Shown: positions 55,355 through 63,373 of the stretch, one piece after another | How the letters are laid out: each line of letters begins with the position of its first letter | How positions within the stretch are numbered: the stretch's first letter is position 1 | Source: JAGQVA01 sp041391725 | GTDB taxonomy: Bacteria > Bacteroidota > Bacteroidia > J057 | Direction: 5' to 3' | Assembly (NCBI GenBank): GCA_041391725.1 | Contig: JAWKNL010000011.1 | Coordinates: forward strand, 1 to 64,000 | Length of the DNA stretch: 64,000 nucleotides | Program-made: the position numbers and the translations under genes | The notes under the pieces: model-generated | What the model saw: only the letters and a program-made list of their open reading frames with translations | What the model was told of the DNA's origin: nothing | Databases searched by the model: none

Positions 55355-58300
55355 TTATTTTTTCACAACCCGGCTATATTGGGAATAGCCTCTTTGCCTT
55401 ACCCGGATCATATATACTCCGGATGCCAGATCAGACATTTGCAAATACCCTGTCATCATGTCGGTATTTTTTTGCCATTTCTCTGCACGGATGGTCTGTC
55501 CCATCGTATTTAAAATTTCGACCGAAATTTCTCCCTGCCACGGACTTGTCCACCTGATGTTCGCTCCTTCACTGAAAGGATTCGGATACACTCCCAGCGA
55601 TAAGCCTGAAGGTACTGGCGCACCGATCGAATTGGTGCCTTCAACCGTCACCACCGCCACACAACTGTCTGTATTGCCATTGATGTCCGTCGCGATGATT
55701 GTCACCAGATTTTCTCCCAGGTCTGCCACAGTGAATGTGTCCCGGCTGATTTCAAGACTCAGCAGGCCGCAGGCGTCATAACTTCCGCTGTCGAGCAGGG
55801 CAGGTGTCACGGTCGCATATCCATCAGGATTGAGCTGAACTGTGGTATTCTTACAAATCACAACTGGTGGGGTGGTATCCTCAACTATTACTGTCTGGGA
55901 TAGAATGGTCTGATTCCCATTTCCGTCGTCAAAGGTCCAGCTTATTACATATATGCCCTGCGTATCGTAAGTCAGCGAATCTGAAGTAACCCCCGTTACC
56001 GTTCCGGCACAGTTGTCGGTGGTAGTCGGAACTGGTACGGTAGCACTGCATTCGCCGGTAATGTCAGGAAGTGCTAAGGTATCAGGTGCAAAAAGGTCTT
56101 CCGCAACAAAAGTGTGAAAGGAACTGTCAGGGCATAAATCTCCCACTGTATAAGTAATAGTATAAATGGTTCCCTGTACAACCGAATTCATATCCAGTTC
56201 GCCGGTAAGTGGATTTATACCTGCCGATGGGGCTATACTGAATATACCACCAGATGTACCCGTAAGGGTTGCCACCGGATTTATACTTCCGGGACAGGCC
56301 GACAGCGGGTAATCAAATGATGCATCATTCTGCGCAATAACTGCAATCATTTGACTGTCTGCCGTGGGACATGATCCGCTGAAACTATACGTGATCGTAT
56401 AGATAGTACCCGCGGTAGTAGATGAAAGATCAAGTGATCCGGTAATTGGATCAATGGAGGCTCCCTGATTTACAGAAAATACACCACCAGTATCTCCGGT
56501 AATAGTAGCAAAAGGAAAAGCATCGGCTGCGCAAACCGAATCAGGATAGGTAAAAGAGGGATCTTCTGTGGGCGTGCAGGGCCAGACGAATACGGCTCCC
56601 TGATTGACAAAGGGAGTAAGCGAAACCATTCCATCCGAATAAACCAGCGTTGTAAATGAGCTATCTATCGTTACCGGATATGTACCGGAATTTGCACTGT
56701 TTTTGACTTTAAAAGAGATAGTTATAGCCATAGTCCCATTGGGAAATGTTGCCCCGTTCCCGCTGGAATCAACCCAGGAGAAAGTGGCTTTATTTAAAGG
56801 AATTCCCCCCTGACCCGGGAGGCCAAAGGTATTGGAAAGCCCCGATGCAGGATTGGTCAGGCTAATAAGATCCAGAGCCGCAGTATCAAAGCTGATTGTT
56901 CCCTGATAACTGGCAGTATTGGTAAAGTTATATACAGAAACCGGAACGATTACGGTGTCTCCCACTCCGACCGAATCAGTACCGAGGCTAAAGGTAGGAG
57001 AGCCGACTACCTTCCAAAGCTCGCCTCCATTCGTACCGTCATTTGCCACAAAATACAGCAAACCATTGACATTGATAAGATTATATGGATCAGAGTTGTT
57101 ACTTCCGGGATAAATATCCGCAACCAGAACCGTCCCCATTTCAGTCCCATCGCTTTGCCAGAGTTCTGTGCCATTCGTATCAATTGCCACAAAATACATC
57201 AAGCCGTTGACATCAGTAAAACCGCCGGGAAATGCAGAGTTTGTCCCATGGTAAATATCCTTCACCAGTACCGTTCCGGCTGCTGTGCCGTCGCTTTTCC
57301 ACAGTTCATAACCATTGACTCCTTCCCAGGCATAGAAATACAGCGTACCATTCACATTAGTGAGATTACTAGGTGCCGAGGGGCCTCCTCCTGGCCAAAT
57401 ATCTTTCACCAGTACCGTTCCGGCTGCTGTGCCGTCGCTTTTCCACAGTTCCTGACCAATGACTCCATCCCAGGCATTAAAATACAGCGTGCCGTTAACA
57501 TTAGTAAGGTAAGATGGAATAGAACTAAAACTTCCAGGATAAATATCCTTTACCATCACCGTTCCAGCCGCTGTGCCATCGCTTTTCCAGAGTTCAATTC
57601 CGCTTATATTGTCCCATGCCTGAAAATACAGTGTTCCGTTTACATTGGTAAATTCCTTGAGATTAGAGGTGTTATTTCCTGGCCAAATATCTTTCACCAG
57701 TACTGTGCCTGCCGCTGTGCCGTCGCTTTTCCAGAGCTCAATGCCATGTATAAAATCAAATGCAGAAAAATACACGATTCCATTGACATTGGTAATTTCA
57801 GTGGGACTAGAACTATTACTTCCCGGATTAATATCCTTCACCATCACTGTGCCGGCTGCTGTGCCGTCGCTTTTCCAAAGTTCCCGTCCATTCGTACCAT
57901 CATTTGCAACAAAATACAACGTGCCGTTGACGTTCGTAAGATTCATAAGTTCAGACCCGCCACTTCCTGGATTGATATCCTTCACGATCACCGTACCTGC
58001 TGCTGTACCATCGCTTTTCCAGAGCTCAAAGCCATTTATTCCCTCATCAGCAAAAAAATACAATGTGTCGTTGATATTGGTAAAATAAGAGGGAGAAGAG
58101 CTGCTAACACCAGGATAAATATCCTTCACTATGACCGTCCCAGCCGCTGTACCATCGCTTTTCCAGAATTCAAAGCCATTTGTACTGTCTCTGGCACTAA
58201 AATACAATGTACCGTTGATATTAGTGAAGTTGCCAGGGAAGGATGTGTTAATTCCAGAATAAATATCCTTCACCAGGCTGGCCTGTGATCGCGCTTGTTG

Positions 58301-58369
58301 CAAAAATCCTCCCAGGAGCCACCCCAGGAAAAACAAAAATAGTAGCGATTTGTGCGTTTCAGGGTTCAT
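55355..58369 (-). CDS. Large T9SS-exported protein: ELW repeats, cohesin-like and HYR domains
   Basis: Start at 58369 (MNPETHKSLLFLFFLG) gives a signal peptide. Residues about 30-440 hold eight 47-residue repeats with the core ELWKSDGTAAGTVLVKDI; a ninth is partial. Next come a cohesin-like beta domain (about 455-600: FSLGTDSVGVGDTVIVPVSV), two Ig-like modules (each with 'GG.FS...G..I.P.TG.L'), an HYR-type domain (NCAGTVTGVTSDS), and at the end a type A T9SS sorting domain (LGVYPNPFSEGANIRW ... GVYMIRVRQ). It is probably cell-surface or released and may bind other surface proteins or glycans. The repeats give 141-bp tandem DNA repeats. Confidence 0.88.
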   Translation of the reverse strand: MNPETHKSLLFLFFLGWLLGGFLQQARSQASLVKDIYSGINTSFPGNFTNINGTLYFSARDSTNGFEFWKSDGTAAGTVIVKDIYPGVSSSSPSYFTNINDTLYFFADEGINGFELWKSDGTAAGTVIVKDINPGSGGSELMNLTNVNGTLYFVANDGTNGRELWKSDGTAAGTVMVKDINPGSNSSSPTEITNVNGIVYFSAFDFIHGIELWKSDGTAAGTVLVKDIWPGNNTSNLKEFTNVNGTLYFQAWDNISGIELWKSDGTAAGTVMVKDIYPGSFSSIPSYLTNVNGTLYFNAWDGVIGQELWKSDGTAAGTVLVKDIWPGGGPSAPSNLTNVNGTLYFYAWEGVNGYELWKSDGTAAGTVLVKDIYHGTNSAFPGGFTDVNGLMYFVAIDTNGTELWQSDGTEMGTVLVADIYPGSNNSDPYNLINVNGLLYFVANDGTNGGELWKVVGSPTFSLGTDSVGVGDTVIVPVSVYNFTNTASYQGTISFDTAALDLISLTNPASGLSNTFGLPGQGGIPLNKATFSWVDSSGNGATFPNGTMAITISFKVKNSANSGTYPVTIDSSFTTLVYSDGMVSLTPFVNQGAVFVWPCTPTEDPSFTYPDSVCAADAFPFATITGDTGGVFSVNQGASIDPITGSLDLSSTTAGTIYTITYSFSGSCPTADSQMIAVIAQNDASFDYPLSACPGSINPVATLTGTSGGIFSIAPSAGINPLTGELDMNSVVQGTIYTITYTVGDLCPDSSFHTFVAEDLFAPDTLALPDITGECSATVPVPTTTDNCAGTVTGVTSDSLTYDTQGIYVISWTFDDGNGNQTILSQTVIVEDTTPPVVICKNTTVQLNPDGYATVTPALLDSGSYDACGLLSLEISRDTFTVADLGENLVTIIATDINGNTDSCVAVVTVEGTNSIGAPVPSGLSLGVYPNPFSEGANIRWTSPWQGEISVEILNTMGQTIRAEKWQKNTDMMTGYLQMSDLASGVYMIRVRQRGYSQYSRVVKK

Positions 58370-58482
58370 AAGAAAAAATGAGTTAATACTTCGCGGCAAT
58401 CTAACGTTTTTTTGCTCAAAAAGTAATAACTAAACACTAATCTGCATCCAACTATTATCAGAGACAGGGGGAAATGAAAAAT

Positions 58483-58498
58483 CGGAGAGGGAGGGATT
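58483..58498. repeat. Fragment of tRNA-Ser 3' end (first of four)
   Basis: CGGAGAGGGAGGGATT is identical to the 3' end of tRNA-Ser at 61553 read on the plus strand, and is followed by AC like the copy at 61369. It marks the outer border of the mobile-DNA islet. Confidence 0.65.
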
Positions 58499-58520
58499 AC
58501 AAATGCCCAATGACAAACAA

Positions 58521-58600
58521 GAAATGCCAAATAACAAATCAGAGATGCCATAAGGTACAAGAAATACCAAATAACAAATCGGAGATGCCATAAGGTACAA
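58521..58600. repeat. Two 40-bp direct repeats
   Basis: Two consecutive 40-bp units (GAAATGCCAAATAACAAATC... and GAAATACCAAATAACAAATC...) that differ at two positions, with a partial unit before them. They contain no ORF and resemble the short AT-rich intergenic repeats of Bacteroidota. Confidence 0.75.
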
Positions 58601-58677
58601 GGAATGCTGATTCCTGGTTTTGTAAAAGCGCTACATTCTCACGCGGTGAGAATACTTTTCATTTTTTATGTGCGAAA

Positions 58678-59810
58678 CCTAAGTACATGACAAAAGATTG
58701 AGACAGTCTTTGAAGTGGGTTCTATGTTCGTTGGCCAATAAGCATTTTTTGAGATGGCTAAGACCATAAGTGAAAAAAGAATGATTCTGTCGTTTGTGTT
58801 TGAGGATGCGAATGGGTTTGAGGTGCTGGTCTTTCCAAATGCCGACCAAATAGGCCCAAATAAAGGCGATAGCCAATAAAGCGATGAGTTTCCGGACTCT
58901 ATCAAGATCTTTGAGATGGGTTTTTTCCAGATCAAACCCTCTGGATTTAAGGGCGCCGAAAAGGGTTTCAATCTCCCACCGAAGCTTGTAGTATTGGATG
59001 GCTTGTTCGGGGCGATGGTAACAAGCGAGGATGAGAAATTCGCCCTTAGGCAGTCGCATACCGGCCAGATACACATAACAACCCAGAACTTTTGGGGCTT
59101 TTCCAAATAGTAAGGGCTGATGGAAGGGTCTGGCCCTGGAAAAGGGCCTGTATGGGTTGTTTTCCTGTGCGGTTTGACGATAGAGATTGTTTCTCAGCCT
59201 CAAATAAAAGGAATTCTGCCCAATGAGCCATTCCATCCATTCCTGCCCAATAAACTCTCGATCTGCGACCAGCGCCGCGACTCTGTCCCAGCCCACCGAT
59301 CCAGAAAGTCCCACATGACGGATCCGTTCTTTGGTATGGGAATTGCCAAATTTGGGCAATAAAATCCAAAATGCAGTTGGAATCGCCATGTGCCGATACG
59401 CCACCGCTAACATCACATTAAGGTCTTGATTGCCAAACTCAGTTGGTGCGATCCAGGATGAGCACCAATTTCTGTCCAGCCCGGCCAGCGACAGCAGAAC
59501 ACTGGCCAGATGATCATAATTGAGCGTAAATCCGACAAAAATCGCTGTATCCGGCGCATTAATTGACCGTATCGGCTTCATTGTCAAACCCTTTCGATCT
59601 TATAAAAGAACGCTACTGACTTTACAGACCGATAGCACAAATAGGGAGACAAATTTCACTCTCGCCAGATGCCAATCGCTAAACTTCGATTGTAATATTG
59701 GGCACTTCACCCTGTACCTTCAAGTCTATTTTGATAGCCATAATGGCAGAGGTCAGATGCTCCATTATGGCTTATTTTTTTCTATTTCCAAGTTTTGTCA
59801 TGTACTGAGG
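58678..59810. mobile_element. IS4-family insertion sequence with 18-bp inverted repeats
   Basis: Left end CCTAAGTACATGACAAAA (58678-58695) and right end TTTTGTCATGTACTGAGG (59793-59810) are inverted repeats with one mismatch. The bases TGCGAAA lie directly outside both ends (58671-58677 and 59811-59817), a 7-bp target-site duplication (or 8-bp if the ambiguous C is counted). Total length is 1133 bp. It encodes one transposase on the minus strand. The element lies in non-coding DNA. Confidence 0.9.
58679..59587 (-). pseudogene. IS4-family DDE transposase, frameshifted near the N-terminus
   Basis: The C-terminal part is good: ALVADREFIGQEW (second Asp) and YYKLRWEIETLFGALKSRGF, the Y-R-E signature of IS4 transposases. 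The region before it is broken. The open frame reads GLDRNWCSSWIAPTEFG, whereas a neighbouring frame reads GQKLVLILDRTN, the conserved first Asp motif. Further upstream, adding a T at about 59540 would give RRIQRFFVGFTLNYDHLA. Several single-base losses suggest that this copy is dead, unless they are sequencing errors. The stop lies inside the left inverted repeat. Confidence 0.8.
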
Positions 59811-59870
59811 TGCGAAACATTAAAATTAAAGGTCATTTTTTCAATCATCTGCAAAATCCGTATCTTTAAG

Positions 59871-60227
59871 TATGACAAAACTCAGGAAACAAATTGCCAG
59901 CTTACCCGAGAACGAACGTTGGAACTTGCTCAGGAGTTGATTCAACTCTAGCGAGTCAACCTTTAATCGTTTTTTCATGGGTTTCTTTTCAAGATGTCTT
60001 CAAAGGACAGCTAAAGAATGATTTAGAAGCAATGGCTCGGCACACCTACAGTTTCTGATAAAGACATTGCTCTTACCCGAAGAAGGAAATTGACGGCAGG
60101 GGATGAAATGAAGGCATGGATTCGCCAGCAAATTGCCGAAAGTGAAAGCAAGTATGCGGAAGAAATGAAACAAGGCAAGGTCAAAACATATTCTCTCGAA
60201 GAACTTAAGACGGCGTTGGATGGGTAA
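59871..60227 (+). pseudogene. Addiction-module antitoxin, frameshifted
   Basis: Three short open stretches in different frames can be joined: MTKLRKQIASLPENER, then LELAQELI...SQPLIVFSWVSFQDVFKGQL, then LGTPTVSDKDIALTRRRKLT to KTYSLEELKTALDG, ending in TAA at 60225. The first part resembles the N-terminus of small addiction-module components ('LPE.ER..LA.ELI.S'). The end overlaps the start of a RelE/ParE-type toxin by 8 bp. At least three shifts are needed for one frame, so it is likely inactive. Confidence 0.5.
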
Positions 60228-60594
60228 GTACACAACAGTTATCGGAGAAAGGGTTAAAGGGAAAATTGAAGATTTAAAAGAATATTTCGCAGAAGAAGAA
60301 AGCGGCAGAGATACAGATTTTTTAGCCGGGCTATGGGATTGTTTAGAAAAATTAGAGGAAAATCCTTTCCGCTGGCAATATCTGAATACTCAGAAAGAAG
60401 GAATTAGACGCGCAATTATTCCCTATCCACAAACCATTGTTTATTATAAAGTGGATGGGGATATACACTCATTGGGCAAGGCGGTAAAGAGCCCTTGCTT
60501 TATCCAATCGAATCAGACGCTCCAGGACAATATAATGATCCAGTTCATCTTTTTCCTCGATAGTAAGACCACTTTCTTTTTCCTTCGCAATTAA
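60220..60594 (+). CDS. RelE/ParE-family toxin, C-terminus replaced
   Basis: The first 82 residues are ParE/RelE-like (MGKYTTVIGERVKGKIEDLK, NPFRWQYLNTQKEGIRRAII, YPQTIVYYKVDGD). The last strand with its conserved 'F..RQNP' end is missing: after VDGDIH the frame runs on through the antisense of the next gene, which stops at 60469. The toxin therefore lacks its catalytic C-terminal strand and is probably inactive. It overlaps the broken antitoxin. Confidence 0.65.
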   Translation: MGKYTTVIGERVKGKIEDLKEYFAEEESGRDTDFLAGLWDCLEKLEENPFRWQYLNTQKEGIRRAIIPYPQTIVYYKVDGDIHSLGKAVKSPCFIQSNQTLQDNIMIQFIFFLDSKTTFFFLRN

Positions 60595-60705
60595 CCCATC
60601 CAGTCTTATCTGCATTTCATCAGAAGCACGCAGCCCCAGCACTTTTTTAGGGTTCACACTTGCAATAAAATCTGCCACTTTATCATATGCATTTTGAGCA
60701 AGCAT
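60469..60705 (-). CDS. Small conserved protein, unknown (78 aa)
   Basis: MLAQNAYDKVADFIASVNPK starts a 78-residue helical protein with a central Leu/Glu-rich region (KESGLTIEEKDELDHYIVLE). Similar small proteins occur in Bacteroidota and Cyanobacteria next to toxin genes such as PIN proteins, so it may be an antitoxin-type protein, but this is an inference. No toxin follows on its strand. Its stop codon is where the ParE-like toxin is cut. Confidence 0.6.
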   Translation of the reverse strand: MLAQNAYDKVADFIASVNPKKVLGLRASDEMQIRLDGLIAKEKESGLTIEEKDELDHYIVLERLIRLDKARALYRLAQ

Positions 60706-60797
60706 CTATCTGCTTAAATTATAATTTCCCTATCGAACCTTTACTAATTTACGAAGGAAATCACAAAATGGCTCTTTTTCGAATGTCTTCATTCAAA

Positions 60798-61218
60798 GTA
60801 ACTACTTACGTTCTCTTGATAGATTGAAAACTGGGTAACGGTCCAAAGGGCGTGCATAGACGCGCCTCCGGAAAGGATTTGAGGGAGGCATGCCGTTGGC
60901 TATAATAATATCAATTTCTTTTCAAAGTTGGCCTGCGGCCCGAAAACTGTTCACTGTTGATGCGGCCCGAAAAAACCGTTCAGTTTTGCTCCAGCCTGAG
61001 AAACCGTTCAGTTTTGCTGCGGTCTGAGAAACCGTTCAGTTTTGCTGCGGTCTGGGAAACGGCTCGCAGAGCTAACCCCGAAGGGGTGATATTATTATAG
61101 CCAACGGCCGCCCCCCTCTTTTTTCGCTCAATCGGCGCGTCCTTGCACGCCTATTCGACGTTTGCCTACGGGCAAATACATGAAAAAATCAACGTGTTAT
61201 GAGTACCTAAGTAGTTAC
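60798..61218. mobile_element. MITE-like non-autonomous element, 421 bp, 8-bp target duplication
   Basis: The ends are GTAACTACTTACGTTCTC (60798) and, inverted, GTAACTACTTAGGTACTC (61218), 16 of 18 identical. Both are flanked by CATTCAAA (60790-60797 and 61219-61226), an exact 8-bp target duplication. Inside are two more inverted blocks: GGCGTGCATAGACGCGCC (60849) with its partner at 61134-61151, and a perfect 21-bp pair at 60892-60912 and 61088-61108. Between them lie three units of CCGTTCAGTTTTGCT spaced exactly 28 bp (60976, 61004, 61032). No ORF of note. It could fold into one long hairpin. Confidence 0.8.
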
Positions 61219-61238
61219 CATTCAAAAAAAATTATATA

Positions 61239-61260
61239 GCGGAGAGGGAGGGATTCGAAT
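61239..61260. repeat. Fragment of tRNA-Ser 3' end (second copy)
   Basis: 22 bp matching the tRNA-Ser 3' end through TTCGAA (acceptor strand plus half of the T-arm), with 21 identical positions. It continues as two 19-bp tandem units around CCGAAAGGCATCTTCG up to about 61297. Confidence 0.7.
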
Positions 61261-61325
61261 GCCGAAAGGCATCTTCGATACCGAAAGGCATCTTCGACCC
61301 CCGGCGCCTTTTACTTGAATGAAAA

Positions 61326-61384
61326 AAATTCCCGATCCTTGGGGGATCGGGAACCTTTGATTTGCTTGCGGAGAGGGAGGGATT
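61326..61384. repeat. 59-bp direct repeat, copy 1 (terminator + tRNA 3' end)
   Basis: Identical to 61510-61568 at an exact offset of 184 bp. Contains the terminator hairpin TTCCCGATCC / GGATCGGGAA, a linker CCTTTGATTTGCTTG and the tRNA-Ser 3' end (third tRNA copy, at 61368). Between the two copies, 61413-61463 is an imperfect inverted copy of 61502-61552. Confidence 0.85.
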
Positions 61385-61507
61385 ACTTCAGTGATCCCTA
61401 AAAGGATAAAAAACACAAGCAAATCAAAGGTTCCTCCCTTCGGTCGGATTTTTGTATTCCTCGGTCGCTTTTCAAAAATTTCATTTTTGAGCGCTCCCTC
61501 TGAATAC

Positions 61508-61533
61508 AAAAATTCCCGATCCTTGGGGGATCG
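61508..61533 (-). terminator. Rho-independent terminator of tRNA-Ser
   Basis: On the minus strand, about 20 bp after the tRNA end, the stem TTCCCGATCC / GGATCGGGAA is followed by TTTTTG. This is the working copy of a hairpin duplicated at 61326. Confidence 0.85.
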
Positions 61534-61552
61534 GGAACCTTTGATTTGCTTG

Positions 61553-61637
61553 CGGAGAGGGAGGGATTCGAACCCCCGGTGCCTTGCGGCACAACGGTTT
61601 TCAAGACCGCCGCATTCGACCACTCTGCCACCTCTCC
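61553..61637 (-). tRNA. tRNA-Ser (anticodon UGA)
   Basis: On the minus strand GGAGAGG pairs with CCTCTCC (acceptor stem) and the discriminator base is G. The anticodon loop CTTGAAA has anticodon TGA for UCA codons. A long variable arm (GTGCC / GGCAC) as expected for class II tRNA-Ser and T-loop TTCGAAT are present. CCA is not encoded. Its 3' end is repeated three more times nearby. Confidence 0.95.
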
Positions 61638-61669
61638 TTTTTTGCGTGGGCAAATGTACAACAGTTTTT

Positions 61670-63289
61670 TTATTGGTACAACTCTGAATAATATTCTTCG
61701 AGCATTCGTTTTACGGCAAATTGCTCGCAGGTGTCCAATATACTCGCCCGCATCATCGCCTCCCAGCGTGGTTTGTCGTCGTAATACGTTGGAATCACCT
61801 CTTCGGTTAGCACTTTGTACAATCCTGCCCGGTCATTTGCATCGAGGATTTCTTCCTCTTCGTGCTCAAATCCGTCGCCAAACTGCCAGCCGTTGATGCC
61901 GTGACGGCAGGCCTCCGGCCACCACCCGTCGAGAATACTGCAATTCAGTACGCCGTTCATCGAGGCTTTCATGCCTGAAGTGCCGCTCGCTTCTTTGGGG
62001 CGCCGCGGGTTGTTGAGCCATACGTCCGAACCGCCGGTGAGCATCGCACCGATCTCCATGTCGTAATTCTCCAGAAACACCACCGACTGCGGCCAGCGAC
62101 GGGTCATCTCCACAAGCTCGGCCACGATGGCCTTGCCTCCGTCGTCGAGCGGATGCGCCCGCCCCGAGAAGATAATCTGTACACGCCCCGAATCGAGCAG
62201 GGGTTCGATGATTTCGGGTTCGGAAAAAATCAGGTTGCTGCGCTTATATGGCACGGCGCGGCGCGAAAATCCGATGATCAGTTTATTTATGTCGAGTTTT
62301 ACCCCGTTTCGGGTCTCCACAAAGTCAATAAGGCGTTGTTTGTTTTTCTGGTGGGGCTCCCACAGGTCGTTGCCTTCTGCTGCGGCCTTTACCATCGCAT
62401 CGTCAACCCAGGTAGGCAGATGGATGGCATTGGTAATGGCTTTGATTTTTGAGCGGCCACTTACGTGTTTCCACATTTTGTTGGCGGTTTTGCCGTGGAG
62501 TTGGGCCACCGCATTGGCGACGCGCGAAAGGCGGAGGGCCCCTACGGTCATATTAAACGGGTCGCCCCCCAGTTGTTTCAACTGCCGGGCAGTCATACTC
62601 AGATTTGCCCCCATATACATCAGCCGGCTCACGGGGTGTGATTCATTACCCTGAATCACCGGGGTATGGGTAGTAAATACAACTTCTTTGCGGCTGGCTT
62701 CCCGCGCATCAATATAAGACATCCCCGCTTCCATTTTTTCTCTTATGAGTTCAAATCCGGCAAACAGTGCATGCCCTTCGTTGAAATGATACACGTCCAC
62801 TTCAATTCCCAACTGACGCAGGGCTCTTACTCCGGCGATTCCCAGCACCATTTCCTGCGCAATCCGCTCTTCCCCAAACCATCCGTACAACTGGCCCGTG
62901 ATCCAGGCATCTTCGTTTCCGGGTACATCTGTATCCAGAAGGTATAAAGGCGCGTTGCCAAACAGCTCTGTCTTCCAGACTTTACATTTTACTTCCCTTC
63001 CGCGGATTTCTACCGAAACCTCTACCCCGGTATCTTCCAGAAAGTCGTGGCGATAGTTGTGGTAAGTATCAAAAGGTTGACCCGATGCATCAATCAACTG
63101 GTCAGTGTAGCCCTGTTTCCAGCGGATACCGATGCCTACAATGGGGAAATTGTGATCTCTGGCACCTTTGAGATAGTCGCCGGCAAGAATTCCAAGACCG
63201 CCCGCATACAGTTTGAAATCGCTCTGGAGTGCATACTCCATACAAAAATAAGCTACTCTGGGCAGGTTAGGTTGGTCGGTTTGTGTCAT
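61670..63289 (-). CDS. Alpha-glucan (glycogen) phosphorylase-like, GT35
   Basis: A 539-residue phosphorylase. The N-terminal FCMEYALQSDFKLYAGGLGI, middle HFNEGHALFAGFELI and HTPVIQGNE, and C-terminal EASGTSGMKASMNG, whose Lys binds pyridoxal phosphate, identify the short alpha-glucan phosphorylase type. It releases glucose-1-phosphate from alpha-glucans in the cytoplasm. Length about 540 is the short form, not the 800-plus of muscle or E. coli type. It is encoded directly downstream of the LolA-like gene on the same strand. Confidence 0.93.
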   Translation of the reverse strand: MTQTDQPNLPRVAYFCMEYALQSDFKLYAGGLGILAGDYLKGARDHNFPIVGIGIRWKQGYTDQLIDASGQPFDTYHNYRHDFLEDTGVEVSVEIRGREVKCKVWKTELFGNAPLYLLDTDVPGNEDAWITGQLYGWFGEERIAQEMVLGIAGVRALRQLGIEVDVYHFNEGHALFAGFELIREKMEAGMSYIDAREASRKEVVFTTHTPVIQGNESHPVSRLMYMGANLSMTARQLKQLGGDPFNMTVGALRLSRVANAVAQLHGKTANKMWKHVSGRSKIKAITNAIHLPTWVDDAMVKAAAEGNDLWEPHQKNKQRLIDFVETRNGVKLDINKLIIGFSRRAVPYKRSNLIFSEPEIIEPLLDSGRVQIIFSGRAHPLDDGGKAIVAELVEMTRRWPQSVVFLENYDMEIGAMLTGGSDVWLNNPRRPKEASGTSGMKASMNGVLNCSILDGWWPEACRHGINGWQFGDGFEHEEEEILDANDRAGLYKVLTEEVIPTYYDDKPRWEAMMRASILDTCEQFAVKRMLEEYYSELYQ

Positions 63290-63313
63290 ACAAATTGCTT
63301 ATATTATTCCAAT

Positions 63314-63347
63314 AAAAAGAGGCCATTCCAAAATGCGGAACAGCCTC
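63314..63347 (-). terminator. Rho-independent terminator after the LolA-like gene
   Basis: On the minus strand the stem GAGGCTGTTCC / GGAATGGCCTC (two mismatches) with loop GCATTTT is followed by TTTTTATT. Confidence 0.8.
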
Positions 63348-63373
63348 CAAGTTCTGAATATTTTTTTAATCAA

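Noticed and set aside
57000..58280. Possible CRISPR-like repeats of 141 bp
   Set aside because: They are coding repeats of the ELW protein, in frame and without spacers.
57155..58288. 377-codon repetitive frame antisense to the ELW protein
   Set aside because: Its periodicity is just the reverse reading of the 141-bp repeats.
60940..61050. Possible CRISPR array (28-bp spaced units)
   Set aside because: Units are contiguous degenerate tandem copies without unique spacers and lie inside a MITE-like element; no cas genes are nearby.
61222..61653. Open frames across the tRNA-Ser repeats
   Set aside because: They read through tRNA, terminator and repeat copies and encode nothing recognisable.
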